DNA of 64,000 nt from F-183 sp964627455 (GCA_964627455.1 CAZVKC010000004.1:97904-161903); one strand, 5' to 3'; positions 53,983 to 62,829 are shown, counted from the stretch's first letter. Notes: generated by a model not told the origin, from the letters alone. Translations and numbers: made by a program.

Positions 53983-54261
53983 GAGAGTCATCTCCTGCAT
54001 ATGTCTCTTCTGAAGCTGCGAACGGCTGGTACATGCAGCAACCGGAAAGTTGCCGCGGTGGCGCTACCTCTCAAAAGCGCGAAGCTCCGGGAAAACAGGC
54101 CATAGGCGAGCGTGCTGTATTCCGACTTGCAGTGAGAGCGAAGCCTGCCTTGCTTGTGTTGTGAACTTCCATTCCATCGGGAATAAGCAAGCGCCCGGAC
54201 GTCATTTCGAGGCTATGTGGGGCCAGCGTCCTTCAGATTCGCCCGAAAGGAACCTTTCATT

Positions 54262-54894
54262 TTGCAGCAGCAGCCGAAGCGGTACTTCAGACTCCCGTCG
54301 TTTTCGCGCAGTTTTCTTCTACTCTTAGCGTTTGCCCTGGCGATTCACGCCGCGGTCATGGCACATCCACCAGTTGTCGGCAGCAAGGCGCCGGATTTTC
54401 AGTTGCAGGATGCCGTATCCGGCGCCAAGGTTCGCCTGTCCGAGGTGAGTGGACCCGTGGTGCTGGTCGTCCTGCGGGGATACCCCGGATACCAATGCCC
54501 GTTCTGCAACCGCCAGGTGCAGGATTTCCTGCAGAAGTCCTCCGGGTTTGCAGCCAAGGGCGCTCGCGTGGTCTTCGTGTATCCGGGACCGTCTTCCGCG
54601 TCCGACAAGACGCTGGCGATGATCGCCGGCGAGTTCCTGGCGGGAAAGTCGCTGCCCGAAGGATTTCAGATGTTGCTCGATCCGGACTATGCGTTCACCA
54701 ATCAATACGGCCTGCGGTGGGAGCAACCGATGGAAACCGCCTACCCGTCGGTGTTTCTGATCGACCGGAACGGCGAAGTGTTTTTCAGCAGAATCGTGAA
54801 GAGTCACGGTGGACGTGTGGCGGCGCAGGAGATTGTCGATCTTCTGCCATCGCCTCGCAAACCGGCGGGTGGAAGCGGCCGCCAGCAGCCATAA
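54262..54894 (+). CDS. Exported peroxiredoxin / redoxin-family protein
   Basis: A 210-residue thioredoxin-fold protein with a signal peptide (LLLLAFALAIHAAVMA). The AhpC/TSA-like region reads GSKAPDFQLQDAVSG, and the active site YPGYQCPFCNRQ has a CxxC pair. Late segments are AYPSVFLIDRNGEVFFS. It probably reduces peroxides or disulfides in the periplasm. Start uncertain: TTG 54262 has AAAGG 11 bases upstream; GTG 54217 is the longest alternative. No ATG is placed before the signal. Confidence 0.8.
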   Translation: MQQQPKRYFRLPSFSRSFLLLLAFALAIHAAVMAHPPVVGSKAPDFQLQDAVSGAKVRLSEVSGPVVLVVLRGYPGYQCPFCNRQVQDFLQKSSGFAAKGARVVFVYPGPSSASDKTLAMIAGEFLAGKSLPEGFQMLLDPDYAFTNQYGLRWEQPMETAYPSVFLIDRNGEVFFSRIVKSHGGRVAAQEIVDLLPSPRKPAGGSGRQQP

Positions 54895-54963
54895 ATTTGT
54901 GCGGGGGAGGCGTGACCAAATCCGCTTTTCAAACGAATCCTCTACTGGAGACCGGACGGCATC

Positions 54964-55569
54964 ATGCACCCCGTTGATGCCGCCACGCCGTCTTCGCCGC
55001 CGTCACTCGAAGAACTTATGGCCAGGTACCAACAGGCAGATGCAGAGGCCGCGGCAGCCCTCGTGGATCTGCTGAGTCCCCGGCTGTTTCGTTTCTTTGC
55101 CAGTCAACTGGGGATCGTGGGGGGCAGTTCGGCGTCTTCTTCCTCCTCCTCCTCCTCCGACGCATCCGACCTTCTCCAGGAGACCTGGTTGCGGATCCAT
55201 CGCGTGCGGCACACGTACCGCCCGGGCATGCCCCTGCTGCCCTGGGTGTATGCGATCGCGCATCGTGTGCGGATCGATGGATTCCGCAGACGGCGGCATT
55301 TGGACTCGAGGGAGATCCGTTTGGAGGTGTTGCCGGAACCTTCTGCCGATCGCGGCGGGCATACGGCATTTCAATCCTTCGATGAGATGCTGGCGTTTTT
55401 GCCGGAGAGCCAGAAGGAAGTGGTGACGATGCTCAAGGTCCACGGATTGAGTATCGAGGAGATTGCCCAAGCGACATCATCCACGGCCGGCGCGGTGAAG
55501 CAGAAGGCGCATCGCGCCTACGAGCGCCTGCGGAGCGTGCTGCAATCCCGGAGGAACGGCGACAGATGA
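54964..55569 (+). CDS. ECF sigma factor with a poly-serine insert
   Basis: A 201-residue group IV sigma factor. Region 2 has LVDLLSPRLFRFFASQLG and DLLQETWLRIHRVR, then LLPWVYAIAHRVRIDGFRRRR; region 4 is MLAFLPESQKEVVTMLKVHGLSIEEIAQ. Between regions 2.1 and 2.2 is a run of Ser encoded by a TCC/TCT microsatellite (55135-55155). It overlaps the anti-sigma gene (ATGA). The secreted protein gene at 56472 may be a target. Confidence 0.88.
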   Translation: MHPVDAATPSSPPSLEELMARYQQADAEAAAALVDLLSPRLFRFFASQLGIVGGSSASSSSSSSSDASDLLQETWLRIHRVRHTYRPGMPLLPWVYAIAHRVRIDGFRRRRHLDSREIRLEVLPEPSADRGGHTAFQSFDEMLAFLPESQKEVVTMLKVHGLSIEEIAQATSSTAGAVKQKAHRAYERLRSVLQSRRNGDR

Positions 55570-56375
55570 CGGCGCGTGAATCCCAGGACTGCCGCGTCGC
55601 AGCCGAGTGGATCGTTTCCGGCGGCGCGCAGGCTCCACCCGCGGCGGTCGCGCGGCACCTGGCGGAATGTCCGCATTGCGCCGAGTTGGCGCGATTACCC
55701 ATACTGGCGACCGGCGCGTTGGCCGCGGATGAAATGTCGCGCATCAAAGCTTCACTTCTGGACGGCGGCTTGCGGGCGGTGACGCCTCTGCCATCGAACG
55801 GCTTTCTCGCGGCGTCGCTGCTTGTGATTCTGTCGGCGGTGCTGGCTTTGGGATCGTGGATCCTGGGAACGGGCGGATGGAGCGCGCGAACGACGGCGGC
55901 GCGGGCCGGCATCTTCCTTCCGCTGCTCGGTGCGACGTGCCTGCTGGTTTTCGCTGCCGCACGGCAGATGATTCCCGGAAGCGGATCGATTGATCGCTGG
56001 TGGAAAGCGGCGAGCGGCGTCTTTGTCATCGCGGCGCCGGCGGCGATGATCGTCTTTGGTCCTGAGGCAGAGCCTCATTTTCTGCATACCGGCCTGTATT
56101 GCTTGAGCCTGAGCATGGCTTCGGCGGCGGTGGGATTCACAGCGCTGTGGCTGCTGCTGCTTCACCGCGGCGCGCTGCTGTCACCGGCAGAGTCGGGCTG
56201 GATGACGGGAGGGCTGACGGGGATCGCGATGGTCGCCATGGCGGAGATCCGCTGCCCCAATCTCAATCTCCATCACATTCTGCTTTGGCATTTGCCTGTC
56301 GCGTTCGTCACCGCGCTTTGCGGCGGCGCCGCGATCGGATTTCTTTGGACACAAATTTCTCCACGGCGTAACTAA
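55566..56375 (+). CDS. Membrane anti-sigma factor, zinc-binding N-terminus
   Basis: A 269-residue protein. The N-terminal region has a His-Cys-Cys motif (HLAECPHCAEL) typical of zinc-binding anti-sigma domains. It is followed by about six hydrophobic helices (for example FLAASLLVILSAVLALGSWIL), resembling the NrsF/DUF1109 architecture. Four-base overlap with the sigma factor gene makes it the obvious regulator: it would hold the sigma factor at the membrane until a signal releases it. The combination of a ZAS-like motif and an NrsF-like membrane part is notable. Confidence 0.82.
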   Translation: MTARESQDCRVAAEWIVSGGAQAPPAAVARHLAECPHCAELARLPILATGALAADEMSRIKASLLDGGLRAVTPLPSNGFLAASLLVILSAVLALGSWILGTGGWSARTTAARAGIFLPLLGATCLLVFAAARQMIPGSGSIDRWWKAASGVFVIAAPAAMIVFGPEAEPHFLHTGLYCLSLSMASAAVGFTALWLLLLHRGALLSPAESGWMTGGLTGIAMVAMAEIRCPNLNLHHILLWHLPVAFVTALCGGAAIGFLWTQISPRRN

Positions 56376-56471
56376 AGGCCCTGCTGGTTCGAAATTCAGG
56401 GTGTGAGGCGGCGCAGGCGCCGTTGTGACGCGCGGGCGTCCGCCGAAACAACCAAGGAGAACAAACACCCC

Positions 56472-57713
56472 ATGCATTTTCAATTCGGGCCGGGGACTTC
56501 CCCGGTCAATGGCCGCCGTGTCTCTACCAAATGGAAAGCAGCGTTTGCGGCGCTCAGTGCAGCCGCGATGCTGACGGCGCAGACCACCGGCAATAGCGCC
56601 GGCTGCAGTTTCGGATCCGCCAACGCCGCGACAGGCGCGGACGTACCCGCGACCTACTTCGGACCATCGCCGTCGACGGTCCAGAAAGAACTCGTCGGAC
56701 CTCTGCAGTTGCTCACCGCCGGCAAACTGGATGCAAAGGCGGCGACGTTGACGCTGCCTCTGTACAAAGGAAAGGTCCGGCAGGGCAACCGCACGGTCTG
56801 GTACATCCTCACCGACACGACGGATCGCGAGAACGCGGCGGCGCTCGGCCTCAATTTCTCAGCGAAGCTGGTCTATGCCGCGGTGTCCTCGCGCGCCGTG
56901 CGCACCGCGACCCTGCAACGCGACAACACGCTGGTGTTCGACGCTGGATCGGTGGACTTTTCGCCCAACCATGTCGTCACGCCCGGACCCGTCACTCGCC
57001 CGTTTCCACCGGCGGAAGCGAAGGCCGGATCGGTAGGCGATGCGGCGTACAGCCCGCTGGTTCGGATTACCAACGCCGGCGGCCATATCTACAATGCGCC
57101 GATCATCGCAATGGGCGACAATGTCGACGACTTCATGGACGCCAGTGGGAAGCCGGATTACCGGTTTGTCCACGACAAGGTCGTGTCGATGAACATCAGC
57201 AAGAACAACGATTTCGCCTCGACCGTAACGCTCGCGCTGACGACGGGCTTCAGCTTTGCGAAGCCGGTGCTGTACCTGAGCACGGAAGCTTCGGTGGAAG
57301 TGACCGCCGCGCTCGAAGGAGCGACGCTGGCGGAAGGTCTCTCGGATATCGAGGTCGGCAACGACGATAGCGCGTTCAGCGCCGTGGAGCGTTTGTTCCT
57401 GACTGTGAATGGACCAACGGGCTGTGACAATCCCCAGCGGCAGGGTTTGTTCAGCGCGCTGACGGATGGCCGTGGTCCGCTCAATGTGCTGGGCGGGATT
57501 CCGACGGTCGCCACCGACTACAGCCCGCTGTGGGACGTCAACGTCGGCGAGTGGACGCAACAGGCGATCGAGCGCGGCTGGCGTTCGCGCGTGATCGACG
57601 AGTTCCAGGTGTTGGCGCTGGTGGAAGCCGGCGCGATTACCGGACCGGGCGGCGAGAAGTACGGATCGGCGGGCTTCGTCGTGAACTGCCCGATCGTGTT
57701 CCGGTTCCTCTAA
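56472..57713 (+). CDS. Secreted hypothetical protein, 413 aa
   Basis: Signal-like N-terminus (KAAFAALSAAAMLTA) and a mature part with DVPATYFGPSPSTVQKELVG, TLTLPLYKGKVRQGNRTVWY and ILTDTTDRENAAALGLNF. The segment ending AAALGLNF is reminiscent of metal-oxidase-like or dehydrogenase-like secreted proteins, but I cannot name the family. AAGGAG is 13 bases before ATG 56472. It lies 96 bases after the anti-sigma gene and before a terminator, so it is a candidate member or target of the sigma/anti-sigma system. Confidence 0.7.
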   Translation: MHFQFGPGTSPVNGRRVSTKWKAAFAALSAAAMLTAQTTGNSAGCSFGSANAATGADVPATYFGPSPSTVQKELVGPLQLLTAGKLDAKAATLTLPLYKGKVRQGNRTVWYILTDTTDRENAAALGLNFSAKLVYAAVSSRAVRTATLQRDNTLVFDAGSVDFSPNHVVTPGPVTRPFPPAEAKAGSVGDAAYSPLVRITNAGGHIYNAPIIAMGDNVDDFMDASGKPDYRFVHDKVVSMNISKNNDFASTVTLALTTGFSFAKPVLYLSTEASVEVTAALEGATLAEGLSDIEVGNDDSAFSAVERLFLTVNGPTGCDNPQRQGLFSALTDGRGPLNVLGGIPTVATDYSPLWDVNVGEWTQQAIERGWRSRVIDEFQVLALVEAGAITGPGGEKYGSAGFVVNCPIVFRFL

Positions 57714-57728
57714 TCCAACAGTAAACGT

Positions 57729-57770
57729 ATCCCGGCGCGCTCCTTTGTCGAGGGGCCGCCGGGATTTTGA
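57729..57770 (+). terminator. Putative intrinsic terminator
   Basis: ATCCCGGCG (57729-57737) pairs with CGCCGGGAT (57757-57765) around a 19-base loop, followed by TTTGATT. The U-tract is short. It sits 15 bases after the stop of the secreted protein gene and just before the YHS gene leader. Confidence 0.6.
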
Positions 57771-57793
57771 TTCCAGATCAGGAGGTTGAAAAG

Positions 57794-58444
57794 ATGAGAA
57801 CTCATGTTTTGTATGGGGCCGCCGTCGCCGCGGCCTTCTCTGCCTTGGCGCAGGAACCGGTTGGCGCGCGATTGAAGCTCGTTGAACCTGCCGAGGAGAT
57901 GTCGCAGATGCGCCTTCCCAAGCCAGCGAGCGCAGCGGAGCCGACGGGAGTACGGCCGGCGATCCTCAAGTTGAAACCGCCGAGCGATCCGATTTATCTC
58001 GAAGAGGCTCCCGCGCCGGAAGGGGCGGCGGATCGCGACAAATGGCGGACGTACCAGCGGCCCAAGGTCGATGCGATCAGCCGTGACGGGATGGGCGCGG
58101 CGCTGCAAGGGTACGACGTGTTGTCGTATCTCGAAGACGGTTTGGCCGTTCAGGGCAGCGAGAAATTCACGGCAGAGTATGGCGGCGTGACGTGGCGGTT
58201 TACAACTGCGGAACATCGCGACCGGTTCCGCGTGAATCCGCAGGCCTATCAGCCGGAATACGGCGGATTCTGTGCGTATTCGGTGGGACGCGGGTATCCG
58301 GCGACGGCGGATCCGAAGAGTTTCAAAGTGCAGGACGGCAAGCTGTATCTGTTCTTCAATCGCGCAGCGCAAACGGTTTGGGAACAGGATCAGCGGCAAT
58401 TGTCGGCGGCGGCAGATCGCAATTGGCCGCGGATGCACCGGTAG
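57794..58444 (+). CDS. Exported YHS-domain protein
   Basis: A 216-residue protein with a signal peptide (VLYGAAVAAAFSALA). A Pro-rich linker to about residue 100 is followed by a YHS-type domain: GYDVLSYLEDGLAVQGSEKF, AEYGGVTWRFTTAEHRDRF and YGGFCAYSVGRGYPATADP. Such domains, often with one Cys as here, occur in metal- or nitrite-related exported proteins. GGAGG is eight bases before the ATG. The HAD hydrolase gene begins eight bases after its stop, so the two are cotranscribed. Confidence 0.82.
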   Translation: MRTHVLYGAAVAAAFSALAQEPVGARLKLVEPAEEMSQMRLPKPASAAEPTGVRPAILKLKPPSDPIYLEEAPAPEGAADRDKWRTYQRPKVDAISRDGMGAALQGYDVLSYLEDGLAVQGSEKFTAEYGGVTWRFTTAEHRDRFRVNPQAYQPEYGGFCAYSVGRGYPATADPKSFKVQDGKLYLFFNRAAQTVWEQDQRQLSAAADRNWPRMHR

Positions 58445-58452
58445 GAGGCATG

Positions 58453-59190
58453 ATGCAGAGACGCACGCTTCTTGCTTCGACGGGTTCGGCGCTTCTTGCC
58501 GCCGGGCCCGCGTTATTGCAGATCCGCGCGATCGCGTTCGACGGGTTCACGATTCTGGATCCACGCTCGATCAACGCGGCCGCCGAGGAAGCGTTCCCCG
58601 GCAAAGGCGTCGAGTTGAGCAACGCCTGGCGAACGCGACAGTTCGAGTACACGTGGTTGCGGACGTTGATGCATACATACCTGGACTTTCGTCATGTGAC
58701 GGAAGAGTCGCTGGAGTTTGCCGCGGCGTCACTACGCCTGCCATTGACGAGAGAGAAGAAGGAACGACTGATGCGCGCGTTCTTCGCTTTCCGCCCGTGG
58801 CCGGAGGCGGTTGCCGCGTTGAAGCGAATGAAGGCTTCGGGAGTGCGACTGGCGTTTCTGTCCAATTTCACGGAAGAGATGCTGGACGCCGCAGTGCGGA
58901 GTTGCGGACTCGAGGGACTGCTGGATCCGCACTTGAGCACGGACCGGGTCCGCGCCTTCAAGCCGGACGCGCGCGCTTATCAGATGGCTGTCGATGCGTT
59001 CCGATTGAGCCGCGAGGAGATCGCGTTTGCGGCGTTCGGCGGTTGGGATGCGGCCGGCGCCAAGGTGTTCGGATATCCGACCTTCTGGGTGAACCGGTTG
59101 CAGTTGCCGGTGGAACGACTAGGCGTGGCGCCCGATGGAACGGGCGCCAGCCTGGATGACCTGGAACGATTCGTGATCAGCCGCCGATGA
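58453..59190 (+). CDS. Exported HAD hydrolase (2-haloacid dehalogenase type)
   Basis: A 245-residue HAD-superfamily protein. The N-terminus MQRRTLLASTGSALLAA resembles a Tat signal. Motif I is IAFDGFTILDPR, one residue shorter between the nucleophilic Asp and the Thr than the usual FDxxGT. Motif II is LSNFTEEML, the Lys is in RAFKPDARAYQ, and the acidic motif is AFGGWDAAGAK, with WVNR after it. Type II haloacid dehalogenases share this layout; a phosphatase role is also possible. Either ATG 58450 or 58453 follows AGGAGG. It converges with the MOSC gene (14-base overlap). Confidence 0.8.
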   Translation: MQRRTLLASTGSALLAAGPALLQIRAIAFDGFTILDPRSINAAAEEAFPGKGVELSNAWRTRQFEYTWLRTLMHTYLDFRHVTEESLEFAAASLRLPLTREKKERLMRAFFAFRPWPEAVAALKRMKASGVRLAFLSNFTEEMLDAAVRSCGLEGLLDPHLSTDRVRAFKPDARAYQMAVDAFRLSREEIAFAAFGGWDAAGAKVFGYPTFWVNRLQLPVERLGVAPDGTGASLDDLERFVISRR

Positions 59191-59821
59191 GGGTGACTGG
59201 CGCGCCAACTGCAATCTCGCCGCCGGAGATGACAGCGCTGTCGAGCGCCATGGTTCCGTCGAATTCCTGAGCGATGCGTCGAAGCACGTTGAGATCCTGC
59301 ACCTGTGTGTCGGGATCGTAAGTCGTCATCACGCAGCGGCCACGCAGTTGCGCGGCCTCGATGACGACGGCGTCGCCGATGCGAAGACGCTTGCCCGGCC
59401 AGGTGCGTTCTGCGAGTCCTTCGACTCCTCCGACAACAATGTTCGGGCGAAGGCGGCGGCCGTCGATGTTCAAATGCGCGATCGCGCCGTCGGTCGCGAC
59501 AAGCAAAGGCAGGATGTCGAAACGCTCGGGGCCGTCATGACGAACCAGCAAGGCTTCGGGCTCGCGCGTGACGGCGCGCACAAGTTCGAGCGCTTCGGGA
59601 GAGTCCCAACGATGGCCCGCGATCCGCGCCACGCCGTCTGTTGGAGAGATTTCGCTGCGCAGGGCGAGAAGACCCGGATGGGTCCGCGAGGTGAGGATTC
59701 TGCGCGTCATGGCGAGGATCTCGCGGTCGCCTTGGAGTCCCAGTTTTGAGACATGGATGCGTTGCAGGCGCTCTCCAGCGGTTGACTTCACGGGATAACG
59801 CCACAATTCCTTGACGTACAT
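59177..59821 (-). CDS. MOSC-domain protein
   Basis: A 214-residue protein with an N-terminal MOSC_N beta-barrel (MYVKELWRYPVKSTAGERL) and a MOSC domain (RLRPNIVVGGVEGLAERTW). The conserved Cys for molybdenum-cofactor or sulfur binding is in LRGRCVMTTYDP. Relatives reduce N-hydroxylated compounds (YcbX/mARC type). It is the last gene of a four-gene minus-strand operon and six bases from the SDR gene. Confidence 0.88.
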   Translation of the reverse strand: MYVKELWRYPVKSTAGERLQRIHVSKLGLQGDREILAMTRRILTSRTHPGLLALRSEISPTDGVARIAGHRWDSPEALELVRAVTREPEALLVRHDGPERFDILPLLVATDGAIAHLNIDGRRLRPNIVVGGVEGLAERTWPGKRLRIGDAVVIEAAQLRGRCVMTTYDPDTQVQDLNVLRRIAQEFDGTMALDSAVISGGEIAVGAPVTLIGG

Positions 59822-59827
59822 GATTCG

Positions 59828-60613
59828 TTAGACTCCTTTGTTCTGACCGCCGTCGACGTCCACAATCGCGCCCTGCATCCAGCGGGATTGTTCCGAGCAC
59901 AGAAAGGCGACGACTTCGGCGACATCGGCGGGTTCACCAAGTCGCGTGGCGCCGATTTGCTGCACCGTGCGCTGGATCAGGTCCGATACTGGCACGCCTT
60001 CCTGCGCGGCCCACTTTTCGAAGAGCTTCTGACGCCGCGAGGTCCGCACCATGCCGGGCTGCACGAGGTTCACGTGCACCCCGTCGAGGACGCCCTGTTC
60101 GGCGATGGATTTGGAAAGAGCCGCGAGCCCGCCGTTGATCGCGGAGACCAGCGAGAGGCGGCGATCGGGGGTGCGCCCCGTGCCGCCGCCGATCATCACC
60201 AGGTGACCGGCGGACTGCTGCAACAGCGGCCACGCGCGGCGGATGATCTGTAGATTGGCGAACATTTTGAGGCCGAAGCCCGCGGGCCAGTCTGCTTCGT
60301 CGAGATCGAGAAAGCTGCCCTGTGCGGCTGCGCCGGCGTTGGTGACGAGAACGTCGAGTCCGCCCCAATTGGCCTGGACTTCCTCGACGAGGGTTTGCGC
60401 TGCGTGTGGAAGCAGGAGGTCCGCGGCTGTGACGCGAACCTCCTGTGACGTGACTTCGCGAAGTTCGTCGCGAGTGGCCTCGAGTTCCTGCTGGGTGCGC
60501 GCAACGAGATGGATCGCCGCGTTGTCACGGGCGAACCGGAGGGCGATGGCTTTTCCGATGCCCCGCCCCGATCCGGTTACGAGCACACGCCGGGCCTGTT
60601 CAGGCCGGGACAT
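59828..60613 (-). CDS. Short-chain dehydrogenase/reductase
   Basis: A 261-residue SDR with VTGSGRGIGKAIALRF near the N-terminus and VTNAGAAAQG in the middle. In the active-site region HLVMIGGGTGRTP the usual Ser is replaced by Gly, and where YxxxK is expected there is SLVSAINGGLAAL, without the Tyr. The protein may be catalytically altered. Its start overlaps the end of the alpha/beta hydrolase gene by 14 bases. Confidence 0.8.
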   Translation of the reverse strand: MSRPEQARRVLVTGSGRGIGKAIALRFARDNAAIHLVARTQQELEATRDELREVTSQEVRVTAADLLLPHAAQTLVEEVQANWGGLDVLVTNAGAAAQGSFLDLDEADWPAGFGLKMFANLQIIRRAWPLLQQSAGHLVMIGGGTGRTPDRRLSLVSAINGGLAALSKSIAEQGVLDGVHVNLVQPGMVRTSRRQKLFEKWAAQEGVPVSDLIQRTVQQIGATRLGEPADVAEVVAFLCSEQSRWMQGAIVDVDGGQNKGV

Positions 60614-61499
60614 ACGCGCACTCCTGCTTGTCAGCGACCACGCCGCCGGCGGCGGCGAACTGCCGGATCTTCGACGCGATCTCGCTGCTGTACTCTTCGA
60701 GCGCGAAGTGGCCGCCGTCGAGCAGATGGAGTTCGGCTTTCGGCAGGTCGCGCAGGAAGGCGCGCGCGCCGTCGACCGTAAAGAACGGATCGTTCTGTCC
60801 CCAGACGATCAGCGTGGGCGGCTGATGTTTGCGGAAGTACGCGTGCCATTCTTCGTACCGGGCGACGTTCGACGTGTAGTCATGCAGCAGGTCGAGTTGG
60901 ATCCTGTCGTTACCGGGACGATCGAGAAAAACCTGGTCGAAGGTGTAGCTGTCGGGGTTGATGCGGCTCGGGTCGTGGGCGCCGTGCGTGTACTGGAACT
61001 GCGTGGTTTGCGCGGTGAGGAGCGTGCGCACCGGCTTTTCGGTTTCCTCGTTGCGATTCGCCCAGAACGGTTTCATCGGCTCGAACGCAGCGCTGATGCC
61101 TTCCACGTAGGCGTTGCCGTTCTGCACGATGATGGACGCGATCGCCTGGGGATTCTGCGACGCGATGCGGAAGCCGACCGGGGCGCCGTAATCCTGCACG
61201 TAGATGCTGAACTTCGTGAGTTTGAGTTCATCGAACAGCAAGCTGTTGACGACCCGCGTGAGGTTGTCGAAGGTGTACGGGAAGGCTGCTGGATCGGGTT
61301 GCGCGCTGTATCCGAAGCCGGGATAGTCCGGGGCAATGACCCGGAAGGTCTTCGCGAGCTTGGGGATCAGGTCGCGATACATATGCGAAGAAGAGGGGAA
61401 GCCGTGAAGCAGGACGATGGTCTGTTTTGCGTCCGCAGATCCGGCTTCGCGGTAGAAGATTTTCACGCCATCGATCGTGGCGTAGCGATAGTGCGTCAT
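60600..61499 (-). CDS. Alpha/beta hydrolase (haloalkane dehalogenase / epoxide hydrolase-like)
   Basis: A 299-residue alpha/beta hydrolase. The oxyanion motif HGFPSSS is near residue 34. The nucleophile region is VQDYGAP, with Asp as nucleophile as in haloalkane dehalogenases and epoxide hydrolases, and the catalytic His is in DGGHFALEE near the C-terminus. It lies 16 bases downstream of the AhpD-like gene. Likely role: detoxification of halogenated or epoxidised compounds. Confidence 0.87.
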   Translation of the reverse strand: MTHYRYATIDGVKIFYREAGSADAKQTIVLLHGFPSSSHMYRDLIPKLAKTFRVIAPDYPGFGYSAQPDPAAFPYTFDNLTRVVNSLLFDELKLTKFSIYVQDYGAPVGFRIASQNPQAIASIIVQNGNAYVEGISAAFEPMKPFWANRNEETEKPVRTLLTAQTTQFQYTHGAHDPSRINPDSYTFDQVFLDRPGNDRIQLDLLHDYTSNVARYEEWHAYFRKHQPPTLIVWGQNDPFFTVDGARAFLRDLPKAELHLLDGGHFALEEYSSEIASKIRQFAAAGGVVADKQECAYVPA

Positions 61500-61515
61500 G
61501 GTTGTTCTGGTTCCT

Positions 61516-62064
61516 TTACTTGGCGACGGCCACGGCGCGGACGACCGGGAAGTCGATCTCGGTGCCGGCGATGTGGTTGAAGTAGTTGGTGAAGATGTTG
61601 ATGCCAATGACGGCGACCAGTTCCGCGATCTCTCCGTCGCTGTAACCGGCGGCGCGCAGGGCCTGGAGTTCGGCAGCAGGAAGCTGGCCGCGGTTGCGCA
61701 CGACGCTGGCGGCAAAGCGAAGTCCGGCCGTGGATTTGGGGTCGGCGGCGGTGGCTTGCTGTGCGCTGGCGAGCGCGTCATTGCTGAGTCCGGCGAGCTT
61801 GCCCAGCGCGGTGTGGGCGGAAAGGCAATAGTCGCAGGAGTTGGCCGTGGCGACGGTGATCGCGATCTGTTCGCGCAGCGCGGCCGGAAGCTGGCCGGCC
61901 TCGATCGCGCGGCCGAAGCTGATATACGCATTCAGCGCGGCGGGCGAGTTCGCCAGCACCTTCATCAGGTTGGGGACGTTTCCCAGAGCGTTCTGGAGGC
62001 TGTCGAAGATCTGTCTGGTCTTGCCCGTCGCAACGGCGGGATCGACGCTCATGAGGTTTTGCAT
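61516..62064 (-). CDS. AhpD-like carboxymuconolactone decarboxylase family protein
   Basis: A 182-residue all-helical protein of the CMD/AhpD family with the peroxidase motif SCDYCLSAH (Cys77, Cys80, His84). Such proteins act as peroxide or disulfide reductases. First gene of the minus-strand operon AhpD-like, alpha/beta hydrolase, SDR, MOSC. It is divergent from the CGNR regulator with 111 bases between starts. Confidence 0.9.
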   Translation of the reverse strand: MQNLMSVDPAVATGKTRQIFDSLQNALGNVPNLMKVLANSPAALNAYISFGRAIEAGQLPAALREQIAITVATANSCDYCLSAHTALGKLAGLSNDALASAQQATAADPKSTAGLRFAASVVRNRGQLPAAELQALRAAGYSDGEIAELVAVIGINIFTNYFNHIAGTEIDFPVVRAVAVAK

Positions 62065-62175
62065 GGTGGTTTCAGGTGCGTTCCTTTGCGCACACCAGCT
62101 TGGATGGAACTAACCGATAAAATGATTCATCAAAGGTTAGTAAATATTTTGTGCCACTGTGAATGGAGAGTTTCT
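62065..62175. promoter_or_regulatory. Divergent control region of the CGNR / AhpD-like operon
   Basis: The 111 bases between the divergent starts are noticeably more AT-rich in the middle (GATAAAATGATTCATC and TTAGTAAATATTTTG) than their surroundings, as expected for a promoter pair. I see no perfect inverted repeat. The CGNR protein probably binds here, by position. Confidence 0.4.
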
Positions 62176-62829
62176 ATGAACGGCGAAGAGCGCTTTCTGT
62201 TTCTCGGCAACCATCTGGCTCTCGACTTTCTGAATACGAGGCCGGTGGTGGACGGCGAGACAGTGGAGTTCCTGGAAGATGGCGGGGCGCTGGCCGAATG
62301 GCTGGGTGCCGCGGGGCTGGTGTCTGGTGAGGAATCCCGAAAGCTGGCGGGTCGCTGGCGCGGGCGGGAGATTCGGGATTTGCTGCGGTTCCGCGAGGCG
62401 CTGCGTAAAGTCGTGCTTGATATCGAGGGGGGCGGCGGAGGTCCATGGACCGGGTTCGTGGAGCAGTTGAACCGGCTACTGGAGGCGCATCCACGGGTGA
62501 ACCAGGTGGTGGCCGAGGGTACGGCCGGGCATGGACTCCGTTGCGTTCGACGCTTTGCGCCCCGGGATCCGAGGGACGTGTTCGAGGCCGTTGCCGATGC
62601 CGCGGCCGATCTGCTGACGCGGACGTCGGGGCACGGAGAAGCCACCGCCACGCGCTTGCGTAGGTGCCGGAACTGCGTGCTGCATTTTCTCGACACGAGC
62701 AAGAAAGGCACGCGGCAGTGGTGCAGTATGAGCCTGTGCGGCAACCGGGCGAAGGTTGCCGCGTTTGCGGACCGGAAACGGCAGGAGGCTGGCTCGGGAC
62801 GAGAGCGGTCAGGTTCCTCGCAGGGTTAG
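62176..62829 (+). CDS. CGNR zinc-finger (ABATE domain) transcriptional regulator
   Basis: A 217-residue protein with an N-terminal ABATE-type domain (FLFLGNHLALDFLNTRP) and a C-terminal CGNR zinc finger: CRNC followed by QWCSMSLCGNRAKVAAF. Such proteins are predicted DNA-binding stress regulators. ATG 62176 follows GGAGAG. The frame upstream to 61498 is antisense to the AhpD-like gene and is not part of the protein. It likely controls the divergent detoxification operon. Confidence 0.9.
   Translation: MNGEERFLFLGNHLALDFLNTRPVVDGETVEFLEDGGALAEWLGAAGLVSGEESRKLAGRWRGREIRDLLRFREALRKVVLDIEGGGGGPWTGFVEQLNRLLEAHPRVNQVVAEGTAGHGLRCVRRFAPRDPRDVFEAVADAAADLLTRTSGHGEATATRLRRCRNCVLHFLDTSKKGTRQWCSMSLCGNRAKVAAFADRKRQEAGSGRERSGSSQG

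Noticed and set aside
60243..61580. 445-aa plus-strand ORF
   Set aside because: Antisense to the alpha/beta hydrolase and SDR genes, which carry clear catalytic motifs on the minus strand.
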